Positions 61,447-64,000 of a stretch of 64,000 nucleotides of DNA are shown here, piece by piece; the stretch's first letter is position 1; each line of letters starts with the position of its first letter. This stretch comes from Bacteroidota bacterium. Its GTDB lineage: Bacteria > Bacteroidota > Bacteroidia > Chitinophagales > BACL12. The notes beneath the pieces were generated by a model. That model saw only the letters and a program-made list of their open reading frames with translations. It ran no database searches and was not told the DNA's origin. A program made the position numbers and the translations under genes. The stretch covers positions 1,488,001 through 1,552,000 of the forward strand of contig JADJIS010000002.1 in NCBI GenBank assembly GCA_016706865.1, in the 5' to 3' direction.

Positions 61447-61587
61447 AGAATTAATTAGCAAATTTGGTAATTAGCACCCACCTGCTTCGCATTCGGGCAA
61501 GAATTAGCAAAAGTTTTATCGCGAGCGACAAAACATTGCAAATTCATAATTATCGACCTGATTGCTTTCAGACCGAATTTTAATTAT

Positions 61588-63039
61588 TTAATAATATCTC
61601 AAACGGATAACACCTGCAAGATACTTCGATAAACGAACAACTTGTTTTGTATATCCAAATTCATTATCGTACCAGCAATATAAAACAACACTTTTCCCAT
61701 CCTTGGAAACAATGGTTGCAGGTGCATCCACAATCACACAATGGCTGTTGCCAATACAATCGCTACTTACAATTTCCAAACTCATGCTGTAATCTATCTG
61801 TTCAACAAGCTGACCATGGGAAGATGCCTCTTTAAGCATATTGTTCACTTCCTCAATGGTAACATTTTTCCTCAGCGTTAAATTCATGATCGCTAAAGAA
61901 ACATCCGGAGTAGGAACACGAATTGCATTTCCTGTAAATTTTCCTGCTAGATCAGGTAATACTTTCGCAACAGCACTCGCAGCGCCTGTTTCTGTAATTA
62001 CCATATTCATTGGAGCCGAACGACCTCTTCTGGATTTTTTGTGATAGTTATCCAATAAATTTTGGTCGTTTGTATAACTATGCACTGTTTCTAAATGTCC
62101 GTGATCTATACCGAACGCATTTTCCATTACATACAAAATTGGCACAACTGCGTTTGTAGTACAACTAGCCGCGGAAAAGATCTTTTCCTTTGTAATATCA
62201 AATTTCTCATGGTTGATTCCGTGAACGATGTTAGGAATATCACCTTTACCCGGAGCAGTAAGTAAAACCTGACTAACTCCTTTTGCCTCCAAATGTTTCG
62301 CAAGTTTTTCGCGTTCGCGAGAGATACCTGTATTGTCGATAACAAGTGCTTCATTAATATCATATGCAGTGTAATCAATACTTTCCGGTTTATCGCCTGC
62401 TATCATATAAACAGTGTGACCGTTTATGATCAATGCTTTATTAGCAAGATCTTCTACCACTGTACCTTGAAATTTACCATGGATAGAATCCCTACGCAAC
62501 AAACTTGCGCGCTTGATAATATCCTCATCCGAATTTGAACGGGTTACGATTGCTCTTAGGCGGAGTTGCTCCCCTTTTCCTGCCTCGTTTATAATAATTC
62601 GGGCTGCAATGCGACCAATACGACCAAAACCATATAATACTACGTCTTTTGGTTTAAGAACTAATTTATCTTTCCCAATAAATTCAGCCATTTTTTCACC
62701 AACAAAAGCCTCGGTGCTAGCATAATTAGAGCCTTCACTTAACCATTCGCTGCCCAAACGGCCAAGATCTATACGCGATGGAGCAAGATCAAGTTTAACA
62801 AGAGCCTGAGTTAGCGCCAAAGAAATTTCAATAGTTAATGGGCGATTCAAAAAGCGCTGTGCATATAAATGGTGATTTAGGATCTCACTTGCACGTGCAT
62901 CAACCAATTGACGGCGAAAAATAATGAGTTCCACAGATTTGTCGTACCAAAGTTGTGAAGCCAGAGCGCTAAGCTCTACTGCGGCCTTCTCTTTCTGGTT
63001 CCACTCTTTTAGGGTAATTTCATACGAATTGTTCATCAT
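61588..63039 (-). CDS. Glyceraldehyde-3-phosphate dehydrogenase, long form with N-terminal extension
   Basis: The protein is 483 aa from ATG 63039 (a second ATG is adjacent). About 130 residues precede the Rossmann glycines (LYGFGRIGRIAAR), so it is longer than the usual 330-aa GAPDH, as in the extended form common in Bacteroidota. The catalytic Cys is in SAASCTTNAVVPIL, and HSYTNDQNLLDN and SRRGRSAPMNMV are standard. It oxidises glyceraldehyde-3-phosphate with NAD(P) and phosphate. A TAACTTTG promoter lies upstream. Confidence 0.93.
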   Translation of the reverse strand: MMNNSYEITLKEWNQKEKAAVELSALASQLWYDKSVELIIFRRQLVDARASEILNHHLYAQRFLNRPLTIEISLALTQALVKLDLAPSRIDLGRLGSEWLSEGSNYASTEAFVGEKMAEFIGKDKLVLKPKDVVLYGFGRIGRIAARIIINEAGKGEQLRLRAIVTRSNSDEDIIKRASLLRRDSIHGKFQGTVVEDLANKALIINGHTVYMIAGDKPESIDYTAYDINEALVIDNTGISREREKLAKHLEAKGVSQVLLTAPGKGDIPNIVHGINHEKFDITKEKIFSAASCTTNAVVPILYVMENAFGIDHGHLETVHSYTNDQNLLDNYHKKSRRGRSAPMNMVITETGAASAVAKVLPDLAGKFTGNAIRVPTPDVSLAIMNLTLRKNVTIEEVNNMLKEASSHGQLVEQIDYSMSLEIVSSDCIGNSHCVIVDAPATIVSKDGKSVVLYCWYDNEFGYTKQVVRLSKYLAGVIRLRYY

Positions 63040-63075
63040 AAAAGCTCTTGTTTTGTAGGTTATTTTTAGAGAGCA

Positions 63076-63103
63076 CAAAGTTAATAAATGCACCGCAGAG
63101 CAA
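63076..63103 (-). promoter_or_regulatory. Promoter of the GAPDH gene
   Basis: On the minus strand, TTG (63103-63101), 17 bp, then TAACTTTG (63083-63076), about 37 bp upstream of the ATG at 63039. Confidence 0.55.
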
Positions 63104-63261
63104 CTCTAAATTTCTAAAAATTGATGGATATTTTAAAAAACAGCGGATTCGGAAGATATATTTACACAATACACCAAAATTATTTGCTAAAAATTTTGTA
63201 TCCTTTGAAATTATGTTATACTTGCAACTTATAGCTAAATTATTAAGTGGCAAAGCAAATA

Positions 63262-63645
63262 ATGTCGAAAAAGAAAAAATTTACGATCGAATATATCATT
63301 AAGTCGAGTCCTTTGGTTTTATATAACTGTTTAACAACACCTACGGGTTTGCAGCAGTGGTTTGCCGATACTGTTGACAATGATGGCAATACCTTCTTCT
63401 TTACCTGGCAGGGCGAGACCGATAGTGCCGATCTGATCAGCACTGATGATGATGACTTTATCCGTTTTCGCTGGGATTGGCAGGATGAGGATGAATATTT
63501 TGAATTCCGGATCGATAAGACCGAGGTGACAAACGACACCATATTATTTGTTACGGATTTCGCCGATGATAACGAAATGGATGCCCAAAAACGGCTGTGG
63601 GACGCTCAGATCCACAATTTAATGGTTCGTATCGGTGCTACCTGA
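63262..63645 (+). CDS. START-like domain protein (AHSA1-type fold)
   Basis: The 127-aa protein begins at ATG 63262; a GTG at 63247 would add five residues. It reads as a START/SRPBCC-like fold: IEYIIKSSPLVLYNCLTTPTGLQQWFAD at the N-terminus is the strand-helix-helix signature, followed by FIRFRWDWQ strands and a final amphipathic helix. Small proteins of this type occur as single genes in Bacteroidota and are of unknown ligand. Its last 27 nt overlap the convergent partial gene. Confidence 0.82.
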   Translation: MSKKKKFTIEYIIKSSPLVLYNCLTTPTGLQQWFADTVDNDGNTFFFTWQGETDSADLISTDDDDFIRFRWDWQDEDEYFEFRIDKTEVTNDTILFVTDFADDNEMDAQKRLWDAQIHNLMVRIGAT

Positions 63646-63999
63646 TAGGGTGTTCAGGAAAATTATATAAAGTTCCTCTACTTTTGAATAGATCTCTTTT
63701 GCATCAAAAGAAGAGATTTTACCCGAAATTTTAAGATAACTTCGGTCTTTTAGGTGATTTTGAATCATTTGATCGCTCATATTGTCTAAAAGCAGGCAAT
63801 TTTCTTCGGATATAACATGTTGCCAGGCATCTTCATGTATCGAAAAATAAAGGGACCTTCCTTTCAATAAATTTCTGTTCCGAATAATGGTAGCAATATA
63901 AAATTCCGCTACAGTTCCTGCCAAAACCAAAGAAAAGCTGAAGTAATGTCCGTACCAAAAAAGGGTTCGGAAGGCAAAGATCTCATGTTTATTAAACAG
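63619..63999 (-). CDS. C-terminal part of an unknown membrane protein
   Basis: The frame is open through base 63999, so the start is outside the window; 126 residues are visible. A hydrophobic segment (about FRTLFWYGHYFSFSLVLAGTVAEFYI in the visible part) is followed by a charged soluble tail of about 100 residues. I recognise no family. The annotated Met-like TTG inside is not the start. It overlaps the convergent START-like gene by 27 nt. Confidence 0.65.
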   Translation of the reverse strand: MFNKHEIFAFRTLFWYGHYFSFSLVLAGTVAEFYIATIIRNRNLLKGRSLYFSIHEDAWQHVISEENCLLLDNMSDQMIQNHLKDRSYLKISGKISSFDAKEIYSKVEELYIIFLNTLSGSTDTNH

Positions 64000-64000
64000 T

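Noticed and set aside
61462..61587. 4.5S RNA or other ncRNA beside ffh
   Set aside because: Only a short GTTTTATCGC/GCGACAAAAC hairpin is visible; the conserved SRP RNA tetraloop region was not found.
63619..63999. LptF/LptG permease C-terminus
   Set aside because: About 100 soluble residues follow the last membrane segment, which does not fit that family; left as unknown.

Overview
The window is AT-rich chromosomal DNA from a member of the Bacteroidota. Three things support this. About eight secreted proteins end in a type-IX-secretion (T9SS) sorting domain. Several genes are preceded by the Bacteroidota promoter pattern TTG/TTTG - about 17 to 21 nt - TAnnTTTG. The gene content is also typical: lipoproteins with short SC-G lipoboxes, beta-barrels, and MqnA/MqnE menaquinone synthesis. 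I cannot name the genus; the gene set and the repeat-filled intergenic DNA would fit an uncultured Chitinophagales/Saprospirales-type lineage, but that is inference.

Layout. 0-3 kb: a 5'-truncated unknown gene, a possible 61-aa ORF, an orphan RES-domain protein and tRNA-Lys(UUU) with its terminator. 3-16 kb, mostly minus strand: a DUF4920-like lipoprotein and a 47-aa lipoprotein missed by ORF length cut-offs, a geranylgeranyl-reductase-type flavoprotein, a lipoprotein/beta-barrel pair, a fused two-domain oligopeptide ABC ATPase, a T9SS BNR/FN3 protein, a PolB-type exonuclease and an SDR. 16-23 kb: a beta-barrel, NDH-2, a Cys/Met-metabolism PLP enzyme, fabD, folE and queD. 24-29 kb: a lipid-modification operon (SAM methyltransferase, FAD oxidoreductase, DUF1365, secreted protein, then CFA synthase). 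30-32 kb: a T9SS thioredoxin-like protein, a CarH/LitR-type B12 photoreceptor regulator and an ECF sigma factor; both regulators are preceded by the same inverted-repeat operator. 32-43 kb: VOC protein, yraN, phosphoglucose/mannose isomerase, lipB, RluA-family synthase, two tandem M43 metalloproteases, mqnE, a histidine phosphatase, mqnA, a nucleoside phosphorylase and a Usp protein. 44-56 kb: large T9SS cargo (SBBP/DUF7948, Ycf48-like, M36-like protease, lysyl oxidase-domain protein), with yigZ, a histidine kinase and an ArsC-like protein between. 57-64 kb: a GT4 glycosyltransferase, a MORN-like protein, ffh, a long-form GAPDH, a START-like protein and a partial membrane protein.

The most unusual material lies between genes. 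There is an approximately 1.1-kb array of two alternating palindrome-ended modules (56.05-57.14 kb). There is a 40-unit perfectly phased heptamer array (23.79-24.08 kb) with a higher-order 56-bp period. Many other degenerate 7-bp repeat families occur, resembling the STRR heptamers described in filamentous cyanobacteria. A dispersed element of about 140 bp is present four times (32.3-32.6 and 59.0-59.3 kb). A 103-bp tandem repeat and several REP-like palindrome clusters are also present. Among coding features the best leads are the twin CarH/ECF operators beside a membrane-lipid modification operon, and a secreted lysyl oxidase domain with all recognisable copper and cofactor residues.
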